A stretch of 64,000 nucleotides of DNA, taken from CAZMZW01 sp963802275 (GTDB lineage Bacteria; Chloroflexota; Anaerolineae; Anaerolineales; Anaerolineaceae). Numbering within the stretch: the stretch's first letter is position 1; every line of letters begins with the position of its first letter. The DNA is taken from contig CAWDIB010000001.1 of NCBI GenBank assembly GCA_963802275.1, forward strand, positions 1 to 64,000, written 5' to 3'. Made by a program: the position numbers and the translations under genes. Under the pieces are notes generated by a model. The model was not told the origin of the DNA. It saw only the letters and a list, made by a program, of their open reading frames with translations, and did not search any database. Shown piece after piece: positions 1 through 9,510 of the stretch.

Positions 1-1713
1 CATGAATAAAGGATGTCATCCTTGCCTAAAAACGTCCAGGTTTCCAATTCGGTCTTAAGAATGAGGTTGTTTTCGCTTTGCTGAACCAAACGAATACTGC
101 TATGGGGAAAGTGGAAAAATTTGTCTTGTTTTTCAACCCCTGATAGATCTGCATTGTTGAAAAGGAGTAGTAAACCTTTTGTGATTGCACTATTGCCTTT
201 GATTAGTTTGGCGCTTGCATCTCCAAGGCTGACGATCCAAATGGAGGTATCAGTTAAAGCGATAAAGCCCATTCCAAAACGGGCTTCCCTGATATATGAG
301 GTATCTCCATCCGAAATTAAAGATTGACTGGTCTTTCTTCCCCATTCCATTTGATGGGTCCAATAGTTTATGAATCTCTCGGACTTCAGCTCTGGAAGAA
401 TGCGCTTTTGAATTACTTCATATACTCGATCAAAGAAAAATTTGTATTCAGGTTTTTCTGATTCTACTTTCTGCAATTCAATTTGATTTAATAATGCCCG
501 TGACCGAAGAAATCCACGCACATTGCCTGCCCGATAATGGCAATTAACAAGATTTTCCAAAGCGTTCTTATTTTTTGGATCCAGACGGAAGACTTCACTA
601 TAATCGCGAATAGCAGCATCAAGATCGCCTTTTTTTAAATAGGCATTTCCGCGGTTGGCGAATAAACTGGGAAAGGGGATGGCTGTATATGGGGATTCGT
701 CACCTTATTAAGATACGAATTTCCGCGATTATGAAACGTGCCGGCATCCTTTGGATTCAATTTGATCGCTTCGCTGTAATCACGTATGGCAGCTTCTTGG
801 TCACCTTTATTTGAAAAGGCTATTCCTCGGTTACTTATCGCCATGGCGTTCTTCGGATCAAGACGGATATTTTGTGTGTTGAAAATCCCAGGCAATTTAG
901 GGTCTAGTTGGATGGCCTCGTTAAATCGCGAAAAGCTGCATCAAGATCACCCTTGTTTAAAAAGGCATTTCCCCGGTTACTAAATGCAGCAGCGTTCTTT
1001 GGATCGAGACGAATGGCTTCACTGTAATCCCGAAAGGCAGAATCCGGATCGCCCTTATCGGCATAAATAAGCCCGCGGTAGATTAAATGCCCAGCTGATA
1101 TTTGGGTCAAGGCGGATGGTTTCGTTGCAATCTTGCAAGGCGGAATCCAATTGTCCTTTTTTATAATGCACAGCTGCTCGAGAATAGAAAGCCAGGCAAA
1201 TTTCGGGTCAAGGCGGATGGCTTCGCTATAATCGCGAATGGCCGCATCCTGATCGTTTTTTTTCGAATAGATTGCTGCTGCGATAATTAAATGCCCTGGG
1301 AAAATTTGGTTCGATGCGGATGGCTTCGGTATAATCGCGAATGGCTGCATCCAGTTCCTCTTTTTTCCAATAGGCTGAGGCGCGTGAATAGAATGCCAGG
1401 GAGAATCTGGGATCGAGGCGAATGGCTTCTGTATAATCGCGAATGGCTGCGTCCATATCATTCGCAGCTTGTGCGATGACCCCCGGACGCGAATGGCGTC
1501 CTTCTGCTTTGGATCCAGTTCAAGAATACCCGCAATTATTTCGCTGGCCTTCTGCTGATCACCCAGGCGAAGGACACAGGCGGCCTTCCAGGCTGAGAGC
1601 GGGTGATTCGGTACCGACTTTCTTGAATTCGATTCAATTAATTCCAACGCCTCTTTGTATAGGTTGTTAAAATATAGTCGTTGAATTTCATTTAAAATAG
1701 TTAAATTGTCCAT
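1..1713 (-). pseudogene. TPR repeat protein, frameshifted, runs off the left edge
   Basis: The gene starts at 1713 (MDNLTILNEIQRLYFNN) and reads leftward off the window. It has at least six tetratricopeptide units with the recurring pattern AAIRDYSEAIRLDPK. The reading frame changes near 1480, inside the repeats around 1250-1300, near 900 and near 690, so no single frame spans it. After the last repeat (about 545-660) one frame stays open to base 1 and encodes a non-repeat C-terminal domain (for example GDTSYIREARFGMGFIALTD). TPR units normally mediate protein-protein contacts. The tail was not recognised. Near-identical repeat units make both replication slippage and assembly error plausible, so this is either a pseudogene or an error-laden copy of an intact gene. 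The C-terminus is missing. Confidence 0.7.
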
Positions 1714-1920
1714 TCCTGGTATTTCCTTCTGATCGAAATAGTGGTGATGATGACATTATGTCCCGCATGATCAAACCTAATTATACGTGATTGAAAACGG
1801 TAAAAGCGATGAGTGTTTCTTTTTCATTTTGATCATTTAAATATTGAGTATTAATTACTCTTAAAAAACCTCACAGATCCAAGATGTGTTTGTTTCCGGA
1901 TCAACCTAATTTCTTTTAAT

Positions 1921-2280
1921 ATGACCGGCGCCTCGAAGCGTTCTGCAAGAGCAGAACGCGTAGTTACCCGCATCTCGAGCATCCTGCACGAGCAGGATGC
2001 AGAAATCCGTGCGGGCAGCATCTCGAAGCACCCTGCAGGGGCAGGGTGTGGCATATATCCGCAGAGAGCGGCTTCATGCCGCTCATGTGCAGGGCACCTC
2101 ACCGGTGGTTCTTATCAAACGGCCTTCAAACAGGATATATCCGCGAGGCGGTCGCGCCGACGCGGTCTCATCCTTTTTGCAGATGAAGCCGCATCCCCGC
2201 CGGCGCTTTGTAGGGAAGTACGTCACCCATCGCGGAGCATCTTCTGAGGGTTCTTGGGTGACATATTTCTCCTTTACAAA
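1921..2280 (-). repeat. Intergenic hairpin-repeat block (three tandem variable hairpins)
   Basis: This gene-free block holds three tandem units on the minus orientation, each a CTCGA(A)GC lead followed by a perfect or near-perfect 9-bp hairpin with a 4-nt loop, at 1938-1959, 1979-2000 and 2028-2049. The arms differ (GCGTTCTGC, GCATCCTGC, GCACCCTGC) but remain complementary. A fourth hairpin (GAGCGGC...GCCGCTC) lies at about 2067-2085 and is followed by ATGTGCAGGGCA. The same layout recurs in reverse orientation near 40.98, 45.40 and 49.14 kb. An imperfect GTCACCCA/TGGGTGAC inverted repeat follows at about 2222-2264. Short open frames here look fortuitous. Bases 1714-1920 show no gene. Confidence 0.75.
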
Positions 2281-2289
2281 TTGTTTGCC

Positions 2290-3190
2290 TTAATCATCAT
2301 ATCCCTGTGGATTTTCTTCACCCGCCAGGCACGCCCGGAAATCAGCCAGGTCCTCATCGAATAGAACTGCATCAAATTGGTCAAAGCTCTCTTCGCGCGG
2401 CAGCAGGATGTTAAGGCAGTGCATGCTCATCCGTATCCGCATGCGCTTTTGGAACTCCGCATCATTTAAATAACCTGTCCTTTGCAGAAATTCCCCTCTC
2501 AGTTCTGGTGGGTAATACCACCACAGCGTTGCCCCAATGTCAACCGCCGGGTCATCCATGCCCATGGATTCCAGGTCCAGCAAATACAATTTGCTTTCAT
2601 TGGAAAGCCGCCAGTTGGAATTGTTGATGTCATTGTGCGCGGCAACCAGTCCCAGCCCTTGAATTTTCCGATCTGGTGTTCGAGAACATCCAGGCTGCCA
2701 TCGATGAATTTGGCGCTTTCTGGAACCTGTGATTTGAATGGTTCCCATTTTTGCCTTAAGCGGCCAGTGCCTCCATTCCAGCGCTGCTGAATCGATCGGA
2801 GGTTGGTCGGGGCAGCACCTTTTGAATATCCGGGCTGTGGTGCAATCGGTCAATCGCAACCGCAAATTCCGCCAGGTGGTGCCGATAATCGCTTCGCAAC
2901 GGCTTTCTGCCTTCGATGAATGGTTGGACGAGGATGGTTGTGCCATCCTGTAAAGTCCCGCTTGCCAATACCGGTGCAGTTAGTCCAATCGCACCCGCTG
3001 CCTGGTATCTTTCAACCTGGATGCCCAGTTTGATGAAGCAATCCTGTTTGTCGCCGCGCGCAAAATAGGATTCATTTCCCCATCCCCTCGGCAGGGTCAT
3101 CTCCCAGTCAAGGTTCGCAATGTGATTCTGCAGGAATGTGCGTACTTCTGCTTGGTGTTCTTGTCTGTTTTGCATGTCAGTCGATGTCAA
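2290..3190 (-). pseudogene. Aminoglycoside phosphotransferase-family kinase, frameshifted
   Basis: The N-terminal part (2756-3190, starting MTSTDMQNRQ) carries the kinase N-lobe. The C-terminal part (to 2290) carries the catalytic region LVAAHNDINNSNWRL followed by LLDLESMGMDDPAVDIG, matching the HxDxxxxN and D-x-E/D metal-binding motifs of the APH/choline kinase fold. Between them, at about 2650-2790, the coherent sequence lies in a third frame (reading QQRWNGGTGRLRQKWEPF), so two frameshifts are needed to join the parts. The substrate cannot be told from sequence; such proteins phosphorylate sugars, amino alcohols or small metabolites. The restored length, about 300 residues, is normal for the family. 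It is a broken gene or an indel-affected read. Confidence 0.7.
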
Positions 3191-3533
3191 TTATATTTCT
3201 TCTTCGTTTCATTTTGGTAGGCAATGGCGTCCTCATTACATCTCATTTTTAAAAAAGGACGCTTCATCTCGAATCCGCTTTTTTCACAATTGTCATTCTA
3301 AATCACGTGTTTTACTCATTTGTCGTATTCGGGCTACCCTGCAAGGCAGGTGGACAAAGCCGCACGGGAGACTATGCTTGCTGGGAGGAGCCCGTTTCGG
3401 GCGACGAATCCCCAAGGTAATATGAAATTATTCAATTAAACCAATGCCATCCAATGAAAACATCAGCCCTTATAAACCAATGCAGGGTGAAAAAGCTTGA
3501 AAGATTTCTGAATTTGAGTAAAATTGTTTTGTT
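3191..3533. other. Intergenic region without recognisable gene
   Basis: There is no open frame with coding character and no strong hairpin. It presumably contains the promoter of tRNA-Leu at 3534 and of the leftward phosphotransferase gene, but no clear promoter pair was identified. Confidence 0.5.
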
Positions 3534-3617
3534 GGGGCGGTGGCGGAACTGGCAGACGCAATGGACTTAAAATCCATCGGTGGCAACACCTTGAGGGTTC
3601 AAGTCCCTCCCGCCCCA
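3534..3617 (+). tRNA. tRNA-Leu (anticodon UAA), intact copy
   Basis: An 84-nt type II tRNA. The 7-bp acceptor stem GGGGCGG/CCGCCCC pairs completely. The anticodon loop CTTAAAA on stem ATGGA/TCCAT gives UAA. The variable arm GGTG-GCAA-CACC forms a stem, and the T arm GAGGG-TTCAAGT-CCCTC is canonical with discriminator A. CCA is not encoded. It is the only one of four related copies (3534, 4501, 12919, 14922) in which every stem pairs, so it is probably the functional one. Confidence 0.93.
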
Positions 3618-3618
3618 C

Positions 3619-3648
3619 AAAAAAAGCGGCATTTTGTGCCGCTTTTTT
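3619..3648. terminator. Bidirectional rho-independent terminator
   Basis: The hairpin AGCGGCA-TTTTG-TGCCGCT is flanked by A-rich and T-rich tracts. It sits between the tRNA-Leu reading right and the secreted-protein gene reading left, and can serve both. Confidence 0.85.
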
Positions 3649-3670
3649 ATCATTATTTGGTCGCTTCCTT

Positions 3671-4405
3671 TTACGGTGTTTTCACTAGCATCTCATCGAA
3701 TTCAAACACCGCCTTGGCGCCTTCCTGCAGGTATAGCGCCAGGGATAATCGTGTACCGTTCAGTTTGGCATCCTCATAGGAATTGACCAGTGAATCGTTG
3801 ATATAAAAATCAAAGTGGTCTCCTTCCGCCACGATCGATAGGGTAATATCCGCTCCCTTTTTGATCAGGTTGCTTGCCTTGGCCGGAATGAGTGTGAACA
3901 GTTTGCCGCCTTCCATCCTCTGCAGGCCGTACTTGCCCTCCTGGAAAATGCGGTAAGCGTATCCGTCTCTTTCCTGGCTGCTGCGGTAGAGGAAGCCCCA
4001 CCCGACGAACTTGTTGTCCGTGTCGAATTTACCCTTCACCGTCACCACGAAATCGGTCACATCCCCGATGAAGATGGCTGACCCGGTGCCGGTGCTGTAA
4101 TTCTTGCCCGCCTTGCCGCCAAAATCAATGACGTATTTACCGCCTTCGATCTTGGCATCCGCGAAGATCTCATCACTGCTTTGTTCGCCCGTTGGCCATT
4201 TCATTGAATTGTCGTCGAACGTTTCGCACAACCTCACCTTCCATTCCGGCTTCAAGGTGGAAGTGATTTTGCAGTTATCCACCGTCTTGAACCGGGAGGG
4301 TGTGGGGGTGACTGTCGGGGTGGGGCTTGTGGCTGCTTCCACGCTATGGTTCGCGCTGCCCAATACCAGCGCGGTCAGGAAAAAACAGGCCATCACGAAC
4401 ATCAA
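3671..4405 (-). CDS. Secreted LamG/DUF1080-like beta-sandwich protein
   Basis: A signal-peptide segment (FVMACFFLTALVLGSA) is followed by a Thr/Pro linker and one domain of about 190 residues that begins LCETFDDNSMKWPTG and ends FDEMLVKTP. The pattern (DDNS.KW, then GWGFLYR, DFYINDSLV, and a closing FDE/FDN strand) matches concanavalin A-like domains related to LamG/DUF1080, which often bind glycans on exported proteins. The in-frame start at 4405 is a TTG. The better start is ATG at 4430, with GGAGG 5 nt upstream, but it is out of frame by one base in an AAAA run; removing one A gives the normal leader MKAKHRINLMFVMACFF. The gene converges on tRNA-Leu 3534 and is enclosed by tRNA-Leu copies. 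Related proteins occur at 20311 and 60321. Exact ligand unknown. Confidence 0.75.
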   Translation of the reverse strand: MMFVMACFFLTALVLGSANHSVEAATSPTPTVTPTPSRFKTVDNCKITSTLKPEWKVRLCETFDDNSMKWPTGEQSSDEIFADAKIEGGKYVIDFGGKAGKNYSTGTGSAIFIGDVTDFVVTVKGKFDTDNKFVGWGFLYRSSQERDGYAYRIFQEGKYGLQRMEGGKLFTLIPAKASNLIKKGADITLSIVAEGDHFDFYINDSLVNSYEDAKLNGTRLSLALYLQEGAKAVFEFDEMLVKTP

Positions 4406-4500
4406 ATTGATTCGGTGTTTTGCTTTTCATGTCTGCCTCCTGAATATTATTGTAGTGACTGTGGGGAAAAATGCAAGCTTTATCTGGGTTGGAAAAAATC

Positions 4501-4584
4501 GGCATGCTGGCGGAACTGGCAGACGCAATGGACTTAAAATCCATCGGTGGCAAGGCATTGAGGGTTCAAGTCCCTCCCGCCCCA
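4501..4584 (+). tRNA. tRNA-Leu(UAA)-like copy with defective acceptor stem
   Basis: From position 4508 onward it matches the intact tRNA-Leu at 3534 through the D arm, anticodon arm (CTTAAAA) and T arm. However, the seven bases in the 5' acceptor position (GGCATGC) pair poorly with CCGCCCC, and the variable arm (GGTGGCAAGGCATT) has lost its 4-bp stem. It is probably not a substrate for RNase P processing or charging. Copies 12919 and 14922 share the altered variable arm. Best read as a tRNA remnant that marks a recombination boundary. Confidence 0.6.
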
Positions 4585-4890
4585 TTATTATTTATGGATC
4601 ATTTGAGAAGGGTGGAAAAAAAAACGATGATCTGATTCAGATCTCACTGTCATGTGCAGGGTAATCAATTGTTTTTTATTTGAATTGCTGATTTAAATTT
4701 TGTTATTGCTATCAGTCGTTCCCGTGTTTATGGGGCTTTATTAAATTGATCTCGCCCAAATCCCACACCTTTTCCTGCCATGAAAAAATCACAGATTGAA
4801 AATGCGATCAATATTCAAACCATCTGGAATTCTTAACGCCATCTTAATCCCCAAGGGGTTATAAGCAAGGTTCAGAAATAAGGAAAGAAC
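4585..4890 (+). promoter_or_regulatory. kdp upstream region with possible KdpE box
   Basis: This is a gene-free, AT-rich leader of the kdp operon. At 4832-4848 CTTAAC and CTTAAT occur 11 bases apart, the one-turn direct-repeat spacing expected for an OmpR-family regulator such as KdpE. The repeat lies about 45 bases before the first small ORF. That KdpE binds here is an inference from position and spacing. No riboswitch fold was recognised. Confidence 0.4.
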
Positions 4891-4980
4891 ATGCAGGATC
4901 TGATTTCAATTCTATTAATTCTGGTCTTTTTCGCCAGCACGATTGGCTTGATTTCTATTATCGAAAAATTAAAGGAATGA
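4891..4980 (+). CDS. 29-residue membrane peptide upstream of kdpF
   Basis: The ORF encodes a 29-residue peptide starting MQDLISILLILVFF and ending SIIEKLKE. It is a single hydrophobic helix followed by a short charged tail. AAGGAAAG lies about 6 nt before the ATG and the stop is 3 nt before kdpF, so it appears to be the first gene of the kdp operon. It resembles KdpF only in size and topology; it lacks the KdpF PE(K/R)F ending. It may be an extra small subunit or regulator of the pump. The function is not known to me. Confidence 0.6.
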   Translation: MQDLISILLILVFFASTIGLISIIEKLKE

Positions 4981-4983
4981 CTT

Positions 4984-5073
4984 GTGAATATTCTTTATTT
5001 GGTTGCAGGGATCATCTCGATCATTTTATTGATCTATTTGTTTGTGGCGCTTTTACTGCCTGAGAGGTTTTAA
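4984..5073 (+). CDS. kdpF: KdpF, small stabilising subunit of the potassium pump
   Basis: A 29-residue single-helix peptide starting at GTG and ending LLLPERF, the typical KdpF tail. KdpF associates with KdpA and stabilises the KdpFABC complex in the membrane. Its stop overlaps the kdpA start (TAATG), so translation is probably coupled. The identification rests on size, hydrophobicity, tail motif and position. Confidence 0.85.
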   Translation: MNILYLVAGIISIILLIYLFVALLLPERF

Positions 5074-6817
5074 TGACGATTTACGGCTGGATCTATTACC
5101 TGGTGTTTTTCATTATCCTCTTATTGCTGGTGAAACCGCTTGGCAATTACATGGCAAAGGTCTTCCAGGGGGGATCCACCTTCATTTCACGGTGGGCAGC
5201 TCCCCTGGAAAATGCATTTTACCGGTTAGCAAAAATTGATCCAGCGGATGAAATGGATTGGAAGACATATACCAAAGCCATGCTTTGCTTTAATTTTATT
5301 GGGATCATTTTTCTTTATTTGTTGTTGCGTTTTCAAAGTTGGTTGCCATTGAATCCCCAGGCGCTGCCTTCGGTTTCACCTTTCCTGGCGATCAATTCCG
5401 CGGTCAGTTTTGTCACCAACACCAACTGGCAGAACTATGCTGGTGAGAGCACATTGAGTTACCTGACCCAAATGCTGGGGATGACCGTGCAGAACTTCCT
5501 TTCGGCGGGAACTGGCATGGCCATTCTTATCGCGGTCATTCGGGGATTGACCCGCCATAATACCAGGCATCTGGGTAATTTTTGGGTGGATATTACCCGC
5601 AGTGTTTTATATATTCTTCTTCCCCTTTCGATTATTTTTGCGCTCATTCTTGTTTCCCAGGGTGTTGTGCAAACCTTGTCCTCCCCGGTCGATGGCCGCC
5701 TTGTTCAACCTTTTATTTATCGAAGGGCAGGCGGTCTCAGATCAGGTCATCACCTTGGGACCGGCAGCATCCCAGGTGGCGATCAAACATCTCGGCACCA
5801 ATGGCGGAGGATTTTTCAACGCCAATGCTGCCCATCCTTTTGAAAATCCGACCCCCCTGACAAATTTTCTTTTAATGCTGGCAGAAACCTGCATACCAGC
5901 CGCCCTGACCTATACCTTTGGAAAAATGGTGGGCGATACCCGTCAGGGATGGGCGATCCTGGCTGCCATGCTCATCATCGTGGTCGCCTTCAGCGGGATG
6001 ACCTAGGCTGCCGAGACAATGCCGAATCCGCGGCTTGCCGTTCTTGGGGTGGACCAAAATTCCAATGCCTCCCAGCCCGGCGGCAATATGGAAGGCAAGG
6101 AGGTGAGGAACGGGATTGCGCCCTCGGCTTTGTTTGCCACCTTAACCACCGCCACATCCTCTGGCGCTGTAAATAGCATGCACGATTCCTTTACTCCTTT
6201 GGGTGGCATGGCTGCTGCTGTTAATGATGCAATTAAGTGAAGTGGCTTTGGGTGGGGTGGGGTCGGGATTGTACGGAATGCTGATTTTTGTGATTGTGGC
6301 GGTTTTTGTGGCTGGCTTGATGGTCGGGCGTACGCCGGAATATCTCGGCAAGAAAATTGAACCTTTTGAAATGAAAATGGCCTCCCTGGTCATTCTTATC
6401 ATGCCATTGCTTGTCTTATTTTTCACCGCCCTGGCCGTTTTATTGCCAGCCGGATTGAGTTCGATCTCCAACCCTGGAGCGCATGGTTTCAGTCAGATCC
6501 TGTATGCCTTCACTTCACAGGGAAATAATAATGGCAGCGCATTTGCCGGATTAATGGGTAATACCCCTTTTTACAATCTCATCGGCGCAATTGCCATGCT
6601 TGTCGGGCGCTATTGGTTGGCCATTCCTACCCTGGCGTTGGCGGGTTCGCTCGCCAATAAGAAGAAAGCGCCCGCGGGCGCAGGCACACTTCCCACCACA
6701 TCTCCTTTATTTATCGCCTGGTTGATCGCAGTCATCTTGATTGTGGGCGCGCTGAATTTCATTCCCGCCCTGGCTCTGGGTCCCATGGTTGAACACTTGT
6801 TTTTTATCGGCGCATGA
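5073..6817 (+). pseudogene. kdpA: KdpA, potassium-binding subunit, damaged by two frameshifts and a stop
   Basis: The channel-like subunit of the Kdp ATPase, which binds and translocates K+. The restored length, about 580 residues, is normal. Clear family segments are FVTNTNWQNYAGESTLSY, LGTNGGGFFNANAAHPFENP, SALFATLTTATSSGAVNSMH and GGVGSGLYGM, which include the selectivity-filter regions. Three lesions interrupt it: a frame change near 5710-5720, an in-frame TAG at 6004-6006 after AFSGMT, and a frame change near 6212 in GCTGCTGCTG. The N-terminal part (5073 to about 5710), the middle (to 6240) and the C-terminal part (6203-6817) are each well conserved. The conserved fragments and intact kdpBC suggest a very recent loss or sequence errors; the TAG is not a homopolymer artefact. 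The stop overlaps kdpB. Confidence 0.85.
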
Positions 6818-8919
6818 ATATGGATATTTCACACATAAAACCGGGGCAACAGCAAATGAGGGTGGTCCGCCAGGCGATCCTGGATTCTTTTGTCAAGTTG
6901 CATCCGCTCCGCATGATGAAGAATCCTGTCATGTTTGTGGTGGAAATTGGAAGCCTTTTAACTTCGGTTCTTTGGGTGCAGTCCTTGACCGGGCATGGCG
7001 AAGGATCACCGCATTTCATTGCTGCGGTGGCCATCTGGCTTTGGATCACAGTTTTATTTGCCAATTATTCAGAAGCCCTGGCGGAAGGGCGCGGGAAAGC
7101 CCAGGCAGCTGCTTTACGGAAAACGCGCCAGGAAACCTCCGCAAAAAGAATAAAGAACACATTTACCAAAGGCATTCAACCGCAAAAATACGAGAGCGTG
7201 CCCTCCACTGATCTTAAACAGGGTGATTTATTTGTTGTCCAGGCTGGTGATATCATCCCGACGGATGGTGAGATCATCGAAGGCATCGCCTCTGTGGACG
7301 AATCCGCCATCACCGGTGAATCGGCTCCAGTCATCCGCGAATCGGGAGGAGATCGCAGCGCGGTTACCGGGGGAACCCGCATTCTTTCAGATTGGCTGGT
7401 GATCAAGGTGACTGCCAATGCCGGGGAGGGATTTTTGGACCGGATGATTGAACTGGTCGAAGGCGCTAAACGGCAGAAAACCCCCAATGAAATTGCCCTC
7501 AACATCCTCTTGGCTGCCTTTACCATCATTTTCCTCGGAGTGTGTATCACCCTGCTTCCATTTTCAATTTATAGTGCAAAAACAGCCAACCAGGGGGCTC
7601 CCGTGACCATCACGGTGCTGGTGGCTTTACTGGTTTGTCTCATCCCCACCACCATCGGCGGATTGCTTTCCGCCATTGGTATTGCTGGCATGGACCGCTT
7701 GATTCAGCATAATGTCATTGCCATGTCCGGGCGGGCTGTCGAAGCTGCGGGTGATGTGGATGTTCTCTTGCTGGATAAGACCGGCACCATCACTTTGGGG
7801 AACCGGCAGGCGGTTGAGTTCATTCCTGTTGGGGATACGAAAATTGAAGATTTGGCCAATGCTGCCCAGCTTTCCTCACTTGCCGATGAAACCCCCGAAG
7901 GGCGCTCCATTGTCATCCTCGCTAAGGAGAAATATGGATTAAGGGGCCAGACACTGGGAAAAAGCAAATTGGCTCCAAAAGGGATGCGCTTTATCCCATT
8001 TACTGCCCAAACCCGCATGAGCGGCATTGATTATGATGGCATCAGCATCCGCAAAGGTGCCCCAGGATCAATACTGGAAAAAATACGCGGCTCTGGAAAC
8101 CCGATCCCGGAAGAACTTGAGAAAAAGATTGAAGAAATTGCACACAGTGGCGGCACCCCGCTGGTTGTGATGCGCAACCTTTCGGTGCTTGGCATCATCC
8201 ACCTGAAAGATATTGTCAAAGGCGGCTTGAATGAACGGTTTTCCCAATTGCGAAAAATGGGGATTAAAACCATCATGATCACAGGTGATAATCCACTGAC
8301 CGCAGCTGCCATTGCCGCAGAAGCCGGTGTGGATGATTTTCTGGCACAGGCCACTCCTGAAAAAAAATTAACCCTCATCCGCGAATATCAGACCGGGGGA
8401 AGGTTGGTGGCCATGACGGGTGATGGCACCAATGACGCGCCAGCCCTGGCTCAGGCAGATGTGGCTGTGGCGATGAACACTGGCACGCAGCCAGCCCGCG
8501 AAGCGGCCAATATGGTCGACCTGGACAGCAACCCCACCAAGCTGATCGACATCGTGGAGATTGGCAAACAGCTGTTGATGACCAGCGGCGCATTGACGAC
8601 CTTCAGCATTGCCAATGATGTTTCAAAATATTTCGCCATCATTCCGGCGGCTTTTGCCGGCATCTACCCGCAATTGGAGGTATTGAATATCATGCATTTA
8701 TCTACACCCCAAAGCGCCATCCTGTCCGCGATCATTTTCAATGCCATCATCATTGTCCTCTTGATTCCATTGGCTTTGAAAGGTGTTCGTTATCGGGCGG
8801 TGGGCGCTTCACAATTATTACGGGATAATTTGCTGATCTATGGGCTGGGAGGATTGATCGCTCCTTTTATTGGCATCAAATTAATTGACCTTTTGTTGGT
8901 TCTTTTCCACTTGGATTGA
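6814..8919 (+). CDS. kdpB: KdpB, P-type ATPase subunit
   Basis: The catalytic subunit of KdpFABC, 701 residues, close to the usual length of about 680. Visible motifs are the actuator-domain TGES (SAITGESAPVI), the phosphorylation motif DKTGTIT with its aspartate at about residue 321, and the hinge motif TGDGTNDAPALAQADV. Several membrane segments surround these, ending in a C-terminal hydrophobic bundle. ATP hydrolysis here drives K+ uptake through KdpA. The ATG overlaps the kdpA stop by 4 bases (ATGA), indicating coupled translation. The gene is intact, unlike kdpA. Confidence 0.97.
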   Translation: MNMDISHIKPGQQQMRVVRQAILDSFVKLHPLRMMKNPVMFVVEIGSLLTSVLWVQSLTGHGEGSPHFIAAVAIWLWITVLFANYSEALAEGRGKAQAAALRKTRQETSAKRIKNTFTKGIQPQKYESVPSTDLKQGDLFVVQAGDIIPTDGEIIEGIASVDESAITGESAPVIRESGGDRSAVTGGTRILSDWLVIKVTANAGEGFLDRMIELVEGAKRQKTPNEIALNILLAAFTIIFLGVCITLLPFSIYSAKTANQGAPVTITVLVALLVCLIPTTIGGLLSAIGIAGMDRLIQHNVIAMSGRAVEAAGDVDVLLLDKTGTITLGNRQAVEFIPVGDTKIEDLANAAQLSSLADETPEGRSIVILAKEKYGLRGQTLGKSKLAPKGMRFIPFTAQTRMSGIDYDGISIRKGAPGSILEKIRGSGNPIPEELEKKIEEIAHSGGTPLVVMRNLSVLGIIHLKDIVKGGLNERFSQLRKMGIKTIMITGDNPLTAAAIAAEAGVDDFLAQATPEKKLTLIREYQTGGRLVAMTGDGTNDAPALAQADVAVAMNTGTQPAREAANMVDLDSNPTKLIDIVEIGKQLLMTSGALTTFSIANDVSKYFAIIPAAFAGIYPQLEVLNIMHLSTPQSAILSAIIFNAIIIVLLIPLALKGVRYRAVGASQLLRDNLLIYGLGGLIAPFIGIKLIDLLLVLFHLD

Positions 8920-8934
8920 TTTGAGGCATTGCCA

Positions 8935-9507
8935 ATGATTAAATTATTAAGAATGTCGGTTTTTTTGTTCCTGGGAATGGCGCTCCTCACTGGTTTGATT
9001 TACCCGCTGGTCATCACTGGTATTTCCCAGATCTTTTTTCCTCACCAGGCAAATGGCAGTCTGATTTTGAAGGATTCAAATGTGGTTGGTTCTGATTTAA
9101 TTGGCCAGTATTTTGACCAACCCCGCTATTTTTGGGGGCGGCTTTCTGCAACCGGAGGTCAACCTTACAATGCATCTTCATCTGGCGGCTCCAATTTGAG
9201 CGTAACGAATCCTGTCTTGCTGGACAATGTTAAAAATAGAATAAATGAATTACTTAAGGTGGATGTCAATAATCCTTTGCCCATCCCGGTTGATTTGGTG
9301 ACTTCCTCAGCCAGTGGATTGGACCCTCATATCAGCGTTGCAGCAGCCCTTTACCAGGCTGAGAGGGTTGCCAGGGTACGCAGTTTGTCAATTGATGAGG
9401 TTTTAACCCTGATTCAGGCTCATACTCAAGATCGCCTGTTTGGATTTCTTGGTGAACCAAGGGTGAATGTCCTTGAATTGAATTTGGCATTGGATGCGCT
9501 AAAATAA
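8935..9507 (+). CDS. kdpC: KdpC, periplasmic/extracytoplasmic subunit
   Basis: 190 residues. One N-terminal membrane helix (MIKLLRMSVFLFLGMALLTG) is followed by a soluble domain with the family segments YFWGRLSA and SASGLDPHISVAAA and the conserved ending DVNVLELN-like (RVNVLELNLALDAL). KdpC is needed for assembly and catalysis of KdpFABC. The ATG at 8935 is preferred over an upstream TTG at 8929 because TGAGG lies 8 nt before it. It follows kdpB by 15 bases. Confidence 0.95.
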   Translation: MIKLLRMSVFLFLGMALLTGLIYPLVITGISQIFFPHQANGSLILKDSNVVGSDLIGQYFDQPRYFWGRLSATGGQPYNASSSGGSNLSVTNPVLLDNVKNRINELLKVDVNNPLPIPVDLVTSSASGLDPHISVAAALYQAERVARVRSLSIDEVLTLIQAHTQDRLFGFLGEPRVNVLELNLALDALK

Positions 9508-9510
9508 AAA

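Noticed and set aside
1931..2097. CRISPR array
   Set aside because: Hairpin units are irregular in spacing, the arms rather than spacers vary, and there is no cas gene.
6004..6006. TAG in kdpA as a recoded (pyrrolysine) codon
   Set aside because: The gene also has two frameshifts and there is no pyrrolysine machinery visible; a plain nonsense mutation or error is simpler.
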